Assembly: GCF_018734325.1 (NCBI RefSeq)
Contig: NZ_CP073754.1
Coordinates: forward strand, 1,736,001 to 1,800,000
Length of the DNA stretch: 64,000 bases
Reading direction: 5' to 3'
Source: Methylomonas paludis
GTDB taxonomy: Bacteria > Pseudomonadota > Gammaproteobacteria > Methylococcales > Methylomonadaceae
The notes below the pieces were generated by a model. It did not search any database and had not been told where the DNA came from. It was given only the letters and a program-made list of their open reading frames with translations. A program made the position numbers and the translations under genes. Below, one piece after another: positions 1-7,123 of this stretch; position 1 is the first letter of the stretch, and each line of letters opens with the position of its first letter.

Positions 1-362
1 GATTAATTCGTTATCTCGAATTTCGGTACCAATAAAATCAATGCCTTGCTGATTGGTTTTTCTTGAAAAACTGCATTAATCAGAGGTTCCTTAACGAACC
101 CCATCTAAAAATCCGCGTGGCGATCTGAGAAACTATCCGGCGACTAAACTCACCGGAGAAACACCATGCCCGAAGCCCAAATTCCACAACCCACGCTGAC
201 AGCCTCTCAACGCCAGCGCGTAGGCTGGGTAGAGCAAAGCGATACCCAGCATTTAATTGGAAACAACCAAAATCAGTAGCATCGGAACCAATTTTATCAG
301 AATCTAAACTGAAAAAAGTGAACTGACCTCGTTTAAAATCGAGTAAGTATCATCAAAGAAAA
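1..362. other. Gene-free left edge with a hairpin repeat
   Basis: No convincing gene. A 37-codon ORF from the ATG at 166 runs to a stop at 277-279 but resembles nothing I know and reads through a repeat. Positions 224-250 form a hairpin (GCTGGGTA at 224-231, TACCCAGC at 243-250). It is related in style to the GGTGGGTTA hairpin at 6127-6157, so both probably belong to one intergenic palindromic repeat family. The rest shows nothing I can interpret. Confidence 0.5.
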
Positions 363-734
363 TTAAAAATCGAGTGTTAAAGACTTTAGTAATTCTGGTT
401 GACGCTCGGCAATTTTGAACAATGTTTTTGCGGCTCCAGTCGGCTGTCTCCGGCCTTGTTCCCATTCTTGCAATGTACGGACAGAAACACCAAGCAACTT
501 AGAAAACTGGCGCTGAGTTAATCCAGTATTGATTCTTGTGCTGGCTGCTACAGTCATTATTTCATCATTCTCTACTGTACCATCGGCTAATGTAACCAAT
601 CGGCGAATTTTGCCATCCTCTTGGGGTAAATACTCAGTTTTTCTGCCCCAAACTCCTGCCTGCATCTGCCTAACAGATTCCAGAAGTTTTTCACCTAGTT
701 CTTCACCGGTCATAGTGGTATTTGATTTAGACAT
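363..734 (-). CDS. HTH (XRE-type) antitoxin of a type II toxin-antitoxin module
   Basis: A 123-residue protein with a C-terminal helix-turn-helix (residues about 72-105: TQRQFSKLLGVSVRTLQEWE, then QGRRQPTGAAKTL). This is the usual arrangement in HigA/NadS-like antitoxins paired with RelE-type toxins. The N-terminal half carries a short region (LADGTVENDE) typical of these antitoxins. The ATG at 732-734 has a good AAGGAG ribosome site at 745-750. It lies 28 bases downstream of the toxin frame on the same strand, so toxin-then-antitoxin order is kept. By family it would neutralise the toxin and repress its own promoter, probably at the palindrome 1054-1078. The gene is intact although its toxin is frameshifted. 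Confidence 0.85.
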   Translation of the reverse strand: MSKSNTTMTGEELGEKLLESVRQMQAGVWGRKTEYLPQEDGKIRRLVTLADGTVENDEIMTVAASTRINTGLTQRQFSKLLGVSVRTLQEWEQGRRQPTGAAKTLFKIAERQPELLKSLTLDF

Positions 735-762
735 TGCTAATAGTCTCCTTAATGGCTTTTAA

Positions 763-1031
763 TTAATGCCCTGAGATATTGCCTTGCACATTCTTTGCAT
801 AAATCACCAGCAAGTGAATTTCGCCATGCGCCAGACGATTGTAATAGATCACTCTAACCTCACTACGTTTTCCAGTTCCTTCACGAGCCCACCTGATTTT
901 TCGGCACTCCCCCCAGAACCCGGAACTACTGTACCCACTTCTGGATGCTCTATAAGCCAAGCGCAAAATTCTCCACGTTCGTCTTCTTTCCAAATAGACT
1001 TTGAATCATGTGTGAATAGTGGTGTTTTCAA
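763..1031 (-). pseudogene. RelE/HigB-like toxin, broken by a one-base frameshift
   Basis: Two overlapping frames together give one RelE-superfamily toxin. The 5' frame (from the ATG at 1029-1031) encodes the N-terminal part ending ...VGTVVPGSGG. The other frame continues CRKIRWAREGTGKRSEVRVI and then YYN, LLVIYAKN and a stop at 763. In intact relatives the order is PxAGxxxxGTGGxRKxRWAxxGxGKxGGxRVIYY. The frames join at the run of six C on the plus strand (909-914); one extra base there would restore a single frame of about 90 codons. The loss is therefore a -1 slip in a homopolymer, either a real inactivation or a base-calling error. If real, the module keeps its antitoxin but no toxin. Confidence 0.8.
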
Positions 1032-1053
1032 TAATGGTGTACATCTGTAGGTA

Positions 1054-1078
1054 TATTATACGTCAATGACGTATAATA
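1054..1078. promoter_or_regulatory. Perfect palindrome over the toxin-antitoxin promoter
   Basis: Twelve-base arms TATTATACGTCA (1054-1065) and TGACGTATAATA (1067-1078) flank a single base. Read on the minus strand it contains a consensus -10 box TATAAT (rc of 1055-1060), about 25 bases upstream of the toxin start at 1031. A perfect palindrome lying over a promoter in front of a toxin-antitoxin operon is the usual site for autorepression by the HTH antitoxin; that role is inferred. Confidence 0.65.
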
Positions 1079-1088
1079 ACAGCACGCT

Positions 1089-1371
1089 CGCTGAAAATCT
1101 TGGAAGCGGAACGTAAGTGGAGCGAAGATTTTTAGTCCCCGATAGGCGTAGCGCCGGGCGGGTTTTCGAAGCGAAGCGGAGAAAACCTGCAAGGCATCGC
1201 GAAACGCCGTCAAGTCACTTGGAGCCGAAGTTCCGATCCCCTTGTTGGGTCGGAACGAGGTGAGGAGGACGAATCGGGGCCGCCGGAGGCATTAGCGGTC
1301 GCGTAATTTTTGCCGCTTGTTGGGGCTGGGATGCCCCTAAACAAGCTTTCGCAAAAATAGCGACTCACTGA
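1089..1371 (+). mobile_element. 283-bp structured repeat element, copy 1
   Basis: First of four copies of a 283-bp sequence that starts CGCTGAAAATC and ends GCGACTCACTGA; identical to copies 2 and 4. The inside is rich in hairpins: AAAATCTT/AAGATTTT near the left end, GGTTTTC/GAAAACC, GTTCCGA...TCGGAAC, GGCCGC/GCGGTC, and a long one near the right end (TTTTTGC, CTTGTT, GGGGC paired with GCCCC, AACAAG, GCAAAAA). No convincing ORF, no terminal inverted repeat and no flanking duplication. This copy lies between two toxin-antitoxin modules, about 10 bases upstream of the promoter palindrome of the first. Confidence 0.85.
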
Positions 1372-1430
1372 TTTGTTTAGTTTGCAAGACACATCTCACT
1401 TTAGTTGAGTTCCGCAATCTGTAGTCTATC

Positions 1431-1730
1431 TCAAACTGTTTCAGCATGAAGTTTGACACCCAAGGCCTTAATGACTTTCATAATTGTGTCAAATCTAGGT
1501 TTGGCGCCGGGAGACAAGGCTTTATAAAGGCTTTCGCGTCCCAGTCCTGATTCCTTGGCAATCAATGACATGCCTTTAGCTTTTGCAATATAGCCCAAAG
1601 CGCGCAGCAGCTCTTCGCTGTCACCATCATCCAGAACTTGGGACAAATATTCGCTGATAGCGGCATCGTTATCGAGTAGGCTGCTTATATCAAATTCCGG
1701 CAAGCTTGCCACACTAATTTTTTTGGTCAT
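1431..1730 (-). CDS. Antitoxin of HI1420 type (addiction module antidote)
   Basis: A 99-residue protein starting MTKKISVASLPEFD (ATG at 1728-1730; an upstream in-frame start is ignored because it overlaps the toxin). It contains the LLDND...ISEYLSQVLDDGD segment and a C-terminal HTH (MSLIAKESGLGRESLYKALS, ending GVKLHA). This is the pattern of the HI1420-type antitoxins that accompany HI1419-type toxins. The toxin gene ends one base upstream of this start, so the two are translationally linked. Expected role: binding and neutralising the toxin and repressing the operon. Both genes of this module look intact, unlike the module at 363-1031. Confidence 0.85.
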   Translation of the reverse strand: MTKKISVASLPEFDISSLLDNDAAISEYLSQVLDDGDSEELLRALGYIAKAKGMSLIAKESGLGRESLYKALSPGAKPRFDTIMKVIKALGVKLHAETV

Positions 1731-1731
1731 T

Positions 1732-2028
1732 CTAATCCTCCAACGTATCTGCCAAACGCTTGGCCTTAGCAATATCGGCGGCTTGTGTAGCTTTATCGCC
1801 GCCGCCCAGCATCACAATCACCACATCGCCATGTTGTACATAATACATTCGCCAACCAGGCCCGAAATGCTCACGCATTTCAAAAACGCCATCCCCAACC
1901 GGCTTCACATCACCAAACTGGCCCTGTTGAGCACGGACAAGTCTACGTGCCAATCGGATGCGCGTCATGTTGTCTTTGATGCTAGACAACCATATATCAA
2001 ACTGTGGCAGTGTGCGGATTATTGTCAT
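1732..2028 (-). CDS. RelE/ParE-family toxin of HI1419 type
   Basis: A 98-residue protein from MTIIRTLPQFDIWLSSIKD (ATG 2026-2028). The core LARRLVRAQQGQFGDVKPVG, followed by GVFEMREHFGPGWRMYY and a C-terminal LLGGGDK-like stretch (VMLGGGDKATQAADI), is typical of the HI1419 addiction-module killer family in the RelE/ParE superfamily. These toxins usually act as mRNA interferases at the ribosome; that activity is inferred from the family. It is first in a two-gene operon with the antitoxin at 1431-1730. An in-frame extension to 2055 exists but lacks family similarity. Confidence 0.87.
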   Translation of the reverse strand: MTIIRTLPQFDIWLSSIKDNMTRIRLARRLVRAQQGQFGDVKPVGDGVFEMREHFGPGWRMYYVQHGDVVIVMLGGGDKATQAADIAKAKRLADTLED

Positions 2029-2296
2029 AGTGATATTGTATTCACTTAGATACACTTATCAAGTTTTATTTGACTTGAACTATTGAATATCAAGGGAATG
2101 GAACAATTTTTTGAGCTTAATGGAATGACCTTATTTATGATCAATCAGTTTAAGTTGTAGCATTTTCATAGCTACCCCCTCAACCAAATAGAACAACTGC
2201 TGCCAGAGCAGCGAAGCAGCAGCAATATGCCGGATATTGATCTTGGTTTAATTTAAGCTGCATACCACAACTAATTGATTTTAAATGATTAATAAA

Positions 2297-2314
2297 TTGG
2301 CACATAATCTGCAC
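2297..2314 (+). promoter_or_regulatory. Sigma-54 promoter of the organosulfur operon
   Basis: The string TTGGCACATAATCTGCAC has GG at 2299-2300 and GC at 2311-2312, exactly ten bases apart, matching the sigma-54 -24/-12 consensus (TGGCAC-N5-TTGC type). It lies about 70 bases before the start of the FMN reductase gene. In Pseudomonas the dimethylsulfone genes sfnFG depend on sigma-54 and the activator SfnR, so this site agrees with the gene content. No sfnR-like activator is present in the window. Confidence 0.75.
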
Positions 2315-2331
2315 TATCTATAGTAAGAAAT

Positions 2332-2347
2332 CCTGTCGAGCGACAGG
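2332..2347. promoter_or_regulatory. Palindrome in the leader of the organosulfur operon
   Basis: CCTGTCGAGCGACAGG is a perfect 16-base palindrome (7-base arms around AG). It lies downstream of the sigma-54 promoter and 33 bases before the reductase start. It could be a protein operator or a leader hairpin; the sequence does not decide. Confidence 0.4.
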
Positions 2348-2380
2348 CGATTACTAAGCAGCATGTATCAAGGAGTTAAT

Positions 2381-2929
2381 ATGAGTGTTAAGTTAAAAGT
2401 GACCGCTGTTTCCGGTGGTGTGGGGCGGCCATCCCGAACCCTGGCGCTGCTGGAAGCGCTGACTTCCCGTTTTGCCCAGCGTATTGAAATTGATTTGCAT
2501 CTGATCGAATTAGGTCAGATCAGCGCCAAACTCGGCGCGGCTGCCAGTCGCAGCGAATTGCCGGAAGCGATTCAAAATGATATCGCCGCCATCGAAACCG
2601 CTGATTTTCTGCTGGTCGCTACACCGGTGTATAGAGCCACCTATACTGGCATTTTCAAGCACTTGTTTGATTTTGTGCATCAGGACTCTTTAATCGATGT
2701 ACCGGTTTTACTGGCGGCAACCGGCGGCAGTGATCGACATGCCTTGATTATTGATCATCAGTTACGCCCCTTGTTCAGTTTTTTCCAGGCCCTGACCTTG
2801 CCGATTGGCGTATACGGCACTGAAGCGGATTTTGTGGATTACAAAGTTGCCAGCAAAGCTCTCGATGAACGCATTGAACTGGCTGTTAGCAGAGCTTTAC
2901 CGTTTCTTAAACCCCGTTCCGGCCAGTAA
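2381..2929 (+). CDS. msuE: MsuE-type NAD(P)H-dependent FMN reductase
   Basis: A 182-residue flavodoxin-fold reductase. It opens with the FMN phosphate loop SGGVGRPSRT, continues with the ATPVYRATYTGIFKHLFDFV segment of the MsuE/SsuE family and has TGGSDRHAL near residue 120. It would supply reduced FMN to the partner monooxygenase. The start at 2381 is preferred over 2363 because AAGGAG sits just upstream of it. It is first in the operon behind the sigma-54 promoter, 52 bases before sfnG. That neighbour identifies it functionally as the SfnG reductase (called sfnF in some Pseudomonas); msuE is the family name. Confidence 0.88.
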   Translation: MSVKLKVTAVSGGVGRPSRTLALLEALTSRFAQRIEIDLHLIELGQISAKLGAAASRSELPEAIQNDIAAIETADFLLVATPVYRATYTGIFKHLFDFVHQDSLIDVPVLLAATGGSDRHALIIDHQLRPLFSFFQALTLPIGVYGTEADFVDYKVASKALDERIELAVSRALPFLKPRSGQ

Positions 2930-2981
2930 TTAAACACTGACAGTTTCAAAAATAAATTTAAAGATAATGGAGAGATAGATT

Positions 2982-4070
2982 ATGAGTGCAGAAAACATCA
3001 AATTTGCTTACTGGGTGCCTAATGTCAGCGGCGGTCTGGTGGTCAGCAATATTGAGCAGCGCACCAGCTGGGAGTTTGATTACAATTTAAAACTGGCCAA
3101 AATTGCCGAACAAAGCGGCTTTGAGTATGCCCTGAGCCAGATTCGTTTTACCGCCGGTTACGGCGCGGAATATCAGCATGAATCAGTGTCATTTTCCCAC
3201 GCCATTCTGGCCGGCACCACTAAATTAAAAGTGATCGCCGCCATTTTGCCCGGCCCCTGGGATCCGGTGGTGGTGGCTAAACAGATTGCCACTATTGATA
3301 TATTAACGGCCGGACGGATTGCCGTGAATATCGTTTCCGGCTGGTTTAAAGGTGAGTTTCATGCCATAGGCCAGCCCTGGCTGGAGCATGACGAGCGTTA
3401 TCGCCGCTCGGAAGAATTTATCGACGTGTTGAAGGGCATCTGGACTACCGATGACTTTAGCTATAAAGGTGATTTTTACCAGTACAACCACTACTCATTA
3501 AAACCTAAACCCTTACAACAACCGCATCCGGAAATTTTCCAGGGCGGTAGTTCACGGGCTGCGCGGGATATGGCGTCGCGGGTATCGGACTGGTATTTTA
3601 CCAACGGTAATACCGTGGAAGGCATTAAAGCCCAGATCGATGATATTAAGGCCAAGGCGGCTGTTAATAATCATAAAGTCAAAATTGGGGTCAATGCTTT
3701 CATCATTGCTCGTGATACAGAAGCCGAAGCGCAAGCCGTGCTGGCCGAAATTATTGAAAAAGCCAACCCGGAAGCGGTTAATGCCTTTGGCCATGAAGTT
3801 AAACAGGCCGGTGCCGCCAGTCCGGAAGGCGAGGGCAACTGGGCCAAATCCACTTTTGAAGACTTGGTGCAGTACAACGATGGCTTTAAAACCAATCTGA
3901 TCGGTACACCCGAGCAAATTGCCGAACGGATTGTGGCCTTAAAAGCAGTCGGCGTGGATTTGATTCTGTCCGGTTTTCTGCATTTTCAAGAAGAAGTGGC
4001 TTACTTTGGCGAAAAAGTGCTGCCGCTGGTGCGGGAACTGGAAGCCCGTAAAACGGCTAAAGCCGCCTGA
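2982..4070 (+). CDS. sfnG: FMNH2-dependent dimethylsulfone monooxygenase SfnG
   Basis: A 362-residue bacterial-luciferase-like flavin monooxygenase. Recognisable SfnG blocks are FAYWVPNVSGGLVVSNIEQR at the N-terminus, IVSGWFKGEFHAIGQPWLEH around residue 115, and EIFQGGSSRAARDMASRVSD around residue 185. By family it oxidises dimethylsulfone with reduced FMN and oxygen to methanesulfinate and formaldehyde, feeding sulfur (and in a methylotroph perhaps carbon) metabolism. GGAGAG precedes the ATG. The reductase upstream and the ABC importer downstream suggest an operon for uptake and use of an organosulfur compound. No msuD or ssuD desulfonating enzyme is in the window. Confidence 0.92.
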   Translation: MSAENIKFAYWVPNVSGGLVVSNIEQRTSWEFDYNLKLAKIAEQSGFEYALSQIRFTAGYGAEYQHESVSFSHAILAGTTKLKVIAAILPGPWDPVVVAKQIATIDILTAGRIAVNIVSGWFKGEFHAIGQPWLEHDERYRRSEEFIDVLKGIWTTDDFSYKGDFYQYNHYSLKPKPLQQPHPEIFQGGSSRAARDMASRVSDWYFTNGNTVEGIKAQIDDIKAKAAVNNHKVKIGVNAFIIARDTEAEAQAVLAEIIEKANPEAVNAFGHEVKQAGAASPEGEGNWAKSTFEDLVQYNDGFKTNLIGTPEQIAERIVALKAVGVDLILSGFLHFQEEVAYFGEKVLPLVRELEARKTAKAA

Positions 4071-4096
4071 TTTTCATCAAAACCAAACACTCGATC

Positions 4097-5239
4097 ATGA
4101 CAGTGGATACCTTACCGGCCTGGCTTAATTTTCAGGCCGGCCAGCGCCGGCAGCAGATAGCCATCCGCCATAAACAGCTGGGGATATGGCAAGAAAAATC
4201 CTGGGCTGAGCTACACCAGGAAATAGCCAGCCTGGTCGCGGCGCTGCAGATACGTGGGTTTGGCCGGGGAGATACGTTATATCTACTTTCTGAGCCCAGA
4301 CCGGAAGCCTTGCTGCTGGCCTTGGCGGCACAATGGCTAGGCGGCTATGCTGCGCTGTTAGATATTAGTGAGACTGCTGATACCCTGACTATATTGCAGC
4401 AACTACAAGCCCAATTTGTGTTTGCCGAGGCTCAGGCTCAGGTTGATCTGGTGCAAAGCCTGAATCTGGGCCAGCGCTTGCTGATTTATGCAAATCGGCG
4501 CGGTTTATCAGCCTATGGGCATGGCGTATTGCAACGCTACGCAGAGTTGACAGCAGCCGGGCAGGGCAGTATTAACCTGCATCCTCTGGCGGAACCTGAT
4601 CAACCAGCCTTCCGGTTTTTTCGGCTGAACCTGCAGCGGCAAATTGAACAACAGGTGTTGACGCATAGCGAGCTATTGGCGCAAGGCCGCAAATTAATCG
4701 CTCAGGAAGCTTTAACCGATCAGGAAGAGGCTCTGGCGGCCCGCGCTTTTGCCGCCAGCGGTCATACCCGCTATTTACTGGCACCCTGGTTGCTGGCCGG
4801 ATTTAAATTAAATTTTCCGGAAAATCTCAATACCAGGGATATCGACCGGCGCGAACTGGGGCCAACCCTGGTGGCCGGCACCCGGCTCAGCTATCAGCGT
4901 TTGGCAGAACTGGTCAACCAGCGCCTGCCGCTGCCGGGTACGCCTGGGCGGGCCGTAGTGGACTGGGCTTTGGCCGGCAGTGAACAGTCGAGTGGCTTGC
5001 GCCTGTGGTTAAGCCAGATCCTGATCATCCGGCCTTTGCGCGATGTACTGGGTTTAAGCCGCGCCAGAGTACCCTTGATTGTCGGGGAAAAACTAAGCCC
5101 ACAGGCCGCTCAATTGCTGACGGCTATTGGTGTCCAGGTCAAACCCTGGCCGGATTTGAAAAACTGGCAAACAGCCGGCCCGGAAAAGCTGGCGAACCCT
5201 GTTTTTGAAACAGCCGCTGCACTGGAAGCAAAATCATGA
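4097..5239 (+). CDS. Degenerate AMP-binding (acyl-CoA synthetase-like) protein
   Basis: A 380-residue protein. Its first ~200 residues follow the N-terminal lobe of long-chain acyl-CoA synthetases (RHKQLGIWQEKSWAELHQEI, GFGRGDTLYLLSEPRPEALL, ALAAQWLGGYAALLDI). Where those enzymes have the Gly/Ser/Thr-rich AMP loop before LTH, this protein reads FRLNLQRQIEQQVLTHSELL, so the loop is missing. The C-terminal adenylation subdomain is also absent; relatives are about 600 residues. The reading frame is nevertheless intact and its last four bases overlap the start of the livG-like gene. Genes for AMP-binding proteins commonly sit beside LivFGHM transporters. It is probably a catalytically dead relic or a protein with a new role. 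Confidence 0.65.
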   Translation: MTVDTLPAWLNFQAGQRRQQIAIRHKQLGIWQEKSWAELHQEIASLVAALQIRGFGRGDTLYLLSEPRPEALLLALAAQWLGGYAALLDISETADTLTILQQLQAQFVFAEAQAQVDLVQSLNLGQRLLIYANRRGLSAYGHGVLQRYAELTAAGQGSINLHPLAEPDQPAFRFFRLNLQRQIEQQVLTHSELLAQGRKLIAQEALTDQEEALAARAFAASGHTRYLLAPWLLAGFKLNFPENLNTRDIDRRELGPTLVAGTRLSYQRLAELVNQRLPLPGTPGRAVVDWALAGSEQSSGLRLWLSQILIIRPLRDVLGLSRARVPLIVGEKLSPQAAQLLTAIGVQVKPWPDLKNWQTAGPEKLANPVFETAAALEAKS

Positions 5240-6006
5240 GCACAGCCTTATTGAAACTGGAGCATATTTCCCTATCGTTTAAAGCGGTAAAAGCCATTAC
5301 CAACATCAGTTTTGCGGTGGCTCCCGGCGAAATTTGCGCACTGATCGGCCCCAATGGCGCCGGTAAAAGTTCGCTGCTGAATGTGATTAACGGGGTATAT
5401 CAGGCTGACGAGGGGACTATCAGTTATGACGGTGAAACCCGGCATATCATGCAGCCGCATCATGCCGCCGAACGCGGCATTGCCCGTACCTTTCAAAATA
5501 TTGCCTTGTTTAAAGGCATGAGTGTACTGGATAACGTGCTGACCGGGCGCAATTTAAAAGTGCAAAGCAACTGGCTGGAACAGGTGTTTAATCTGGGCCG
5601 TGCCAAACGGGAAGCCTTGGTGCAACGTAAAAAAGCTGAAGAGATTATTGAGTTTCTGCAGATTCAGCAATGGCGTAACAGTTTGGTCGGTAATTTGCCC
5701 TACGGCCTGCAAAAGCGGGTGGAACTGGGCCGGGCTTTGGCCGCCGAACCCAAACTGCTATTACTGGATGAGCCGATGGCGGGTATGAATAGAGAGGAAA
5801 AACAGGAGATGAGCCGGTTTATCCTGGATACCCAGGCCGAATTTGGTACCACCATTGTGCTGATAGAGCACGATATTGGCGTGGTGATGTCGCTGGCTCA
5901 GCATGTGGTGGTGCTGGATTACGGCAAAAAAATCGGTGACGGCACGCCGGAACAGGTGCGCAACAATCCGGAGGTGATTGCGGCTTATTTGGGGACCAAG
6001 CATTAG
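5236..6006 (+). CDS. HAAT-family ABC transporter ATPase (LivG-like)
   Basis: A 256-residue ABC ATPase with Walker A GPNGAGKSS (residues ~39-47), the family's modified signature LPYGLQKRVELGRALA, Walker B LLLLDEPMAGMN and switch histidine (LIEHDIG). The LPYG signature and the C-terminal VRNNPEVIAAYLG are typical of LivG. With the LivF-like ATPase (9960), LivH- and LivM-like permeases and the binding protein it completes an importer of the branched-chain-amino-acid family. It overlaps the AMP-binding gene by four bases (ATGA). The substrate is unlikely to be an amino acid here, because the genes share a locus with SfnG; that is inference. Confidence 0.88.
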   Translation: MSTALLKLEHISLSFKAVKAITNISFAVAPGEICALIGPNGAGKSSLLNVINGVYQADEGTISYDGETRHIMQPHHAAERGIARTFQNIALFKGMSVLDNVLTGRNLKVQSNWLEQVFNLGRAKREALVQRKKAEEIIEFLQIQQWRNSLVGNLPYGLQKRVELGRALAAEPKLLLLDEPMAGMNREEKQEMSRFILDTQAEFGTTIVLIEHDIGVVMSLAQHVVVLDYGKKIGDGTPEQVRNNPEVIAAYLGTKH

Positions 6007-6126
6007 TTTTGTGGCTGTGTGTGGTGCGAGGGTGGTTTGAATTTATAGGATGTGCCAACGTCAGGAGGTGCATCGTTCGCGATGGATGCCAAGCATTTGG
6101 GTTTCGCTGAGTATTTGGCATTGGAC

Positions 6127-6157
6127 GGTGGGTTACGCTCTATCGAGCTAACCCACC
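6127..6157. repeat. Intergenic hairpin repeat (GGTGGGTTA family)
   Basis: GGTGGGTTA (6127-6135) pairs with TAACCCACC (6149-6157), with inner GCTC/GAGC pairs, forming a strong hairpin. It lies in the 223-base gap between the livG- and livH-like genes. Just upstream, 6045-6105 resembles 48151-48215 (AGGATGTGCC and CATCGTTCGCGAT shared), a second intergenic repeat family. There is no T-run, so this is not a simple terminator. Confidence 0.6.
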
Positions 6158-6229
6158 CTACGCTGTTTTTATGCTGTTTTATTGATACACGCCTACCTGA
6201 CCGATATTAACTGATGGAGTAGTAAGGCA

Positions 6230-7111
6230 ATGAATTTTTTCTTTGAAGTGTTACTGGGCGGCCTGCTGGCCGGGGTGATGTACTCGCTGGTGGCTATCGG
6301 CTTTGTGCTGATATACAAAGCGTCCGGGGTGTTTAATTTTGCTCAAGGTTCCATGGTGCTGTTTTCGGCGCTGACTTTTGTCAGTCTGCTGGAGCGCGGT
6401 GTGGCATTTTGGCTGGCATTTGCCGTAACTCTGTTGTCTATGGTGTTACTGGCCTGGGCCATAGAGCGCTTTGTGTTACGCAAACTGGTGAACCGCTCGG
6501 CTATTACCCTATTCATGGCGACTCTGGGATTGAGTTACATCATCGAAGGACTGGCGCAATTACTGTGGGGCGCGCAGGTACATGGTCTGGATTTGGGAAT
6601 TAATGACGAACCTTTCGAATTTTTGGGTTTGCTGCTCTCGCAATTTGATTTGTTTGCTTCGGCGGTGGCCGGCACATTGGTGATTGTACTGTCTATTCTG
6701 TTTAACAAAACCCGCACCGGGATCGCCTTACGCGCCGTAGCCGATGATCAGCTGGCCGCGCTGGCGGTGGGTATAAATCTGGAAAGACTCTGGTTAATCG
6801 TTTGGTCGGTAGCCGGGTTTGTCGGGCTGGTGGCAGGTTTACTGTGGGGCGCACGACTAGGTGTGCAGTTTTCTCTGGCACTGATTGTACTAAAAGCCTT
6901 GCCGGTGCTGATTATCGGCGGCTTTACTTCAATCGGCGGTTCCATCGTCGGTGGTTTGATTATCGGCGCCTCCGAAAAACTGGCCGAGGTGTTTATCGGG
7001 CCGTATATCGGCGGCGGTATCGAAAACTGGTTTCCTTATGTGCTGGCCATGCTGTTCCTGCTGGTCAGGCCCGCCGGGATTTTTGGCGAACGCGCCATCG
7101 AACGTGTTTAA
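6230..7111 (+). CDS. HAAT-family ABC transporter permease (LivH-like)
   Basis: A 293-residue, strongly hydrophobic protein with about eight membrane segments. It starts with the LivH signature LLGGLLAGVMYSLVAIGFVL, followed by the YKASGVFNFAQGSM block. The cytoplasmic loop TRTGIALRAVADDQLAALAVG (coupling to the ATPase) and the C-terminal VGGLIIGASEKLAEV agree with the family. It forms the inner-membrane channel with the LivM-like protein encoded 12 bases downstream. Confidence 0.9.
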   Translation: MNFFFEVLLGGLLAGVMYSLVAIGFVLIYKASGVFNFAQGSMVLFSALTFVSLLERGVAFWLAFAVTLLSMVLLAWAIERFVLRKLVNRSAITLFMATLGLSYIIEGLAQLLWGAQVHGLDLGINDEPFEFLGLLLSQFDLFASAVAGTLVIVLSILFNKTRTGIALRAVADDQLAALAVGINLERLWLIVWSVAGFVGLVAGLLWGARLGVQFSLALIVLKALPVLIIGGFTSIGGSIVGGLIIGASEKLAEVFIGPYIGGGIENWFPYVLAMLFLLVRPAGIFGERAIERV

Positions 7112-7123
7112 CAGGACATTATC

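Noticed and set aside
1089-1371. Small proteins encoded in the 283-bp element (60-100-residue frames in several copies)
   Set aside because: The frames run past the element ends into unrelated flanks, use weak starts and occur on both strands. The hairpin content explains the sequence better than coding.
1089-1371. 283-bp element as a group II intron or IS200/IS605 derivative
   Set aside because: No GTGYG start, no recognisable domain V and too short for group II. No constant flanking target sequence shared by the four copies, as IS200/IS605 elements need. A group I-like origin is not excluded but the core motifs could not be placed.
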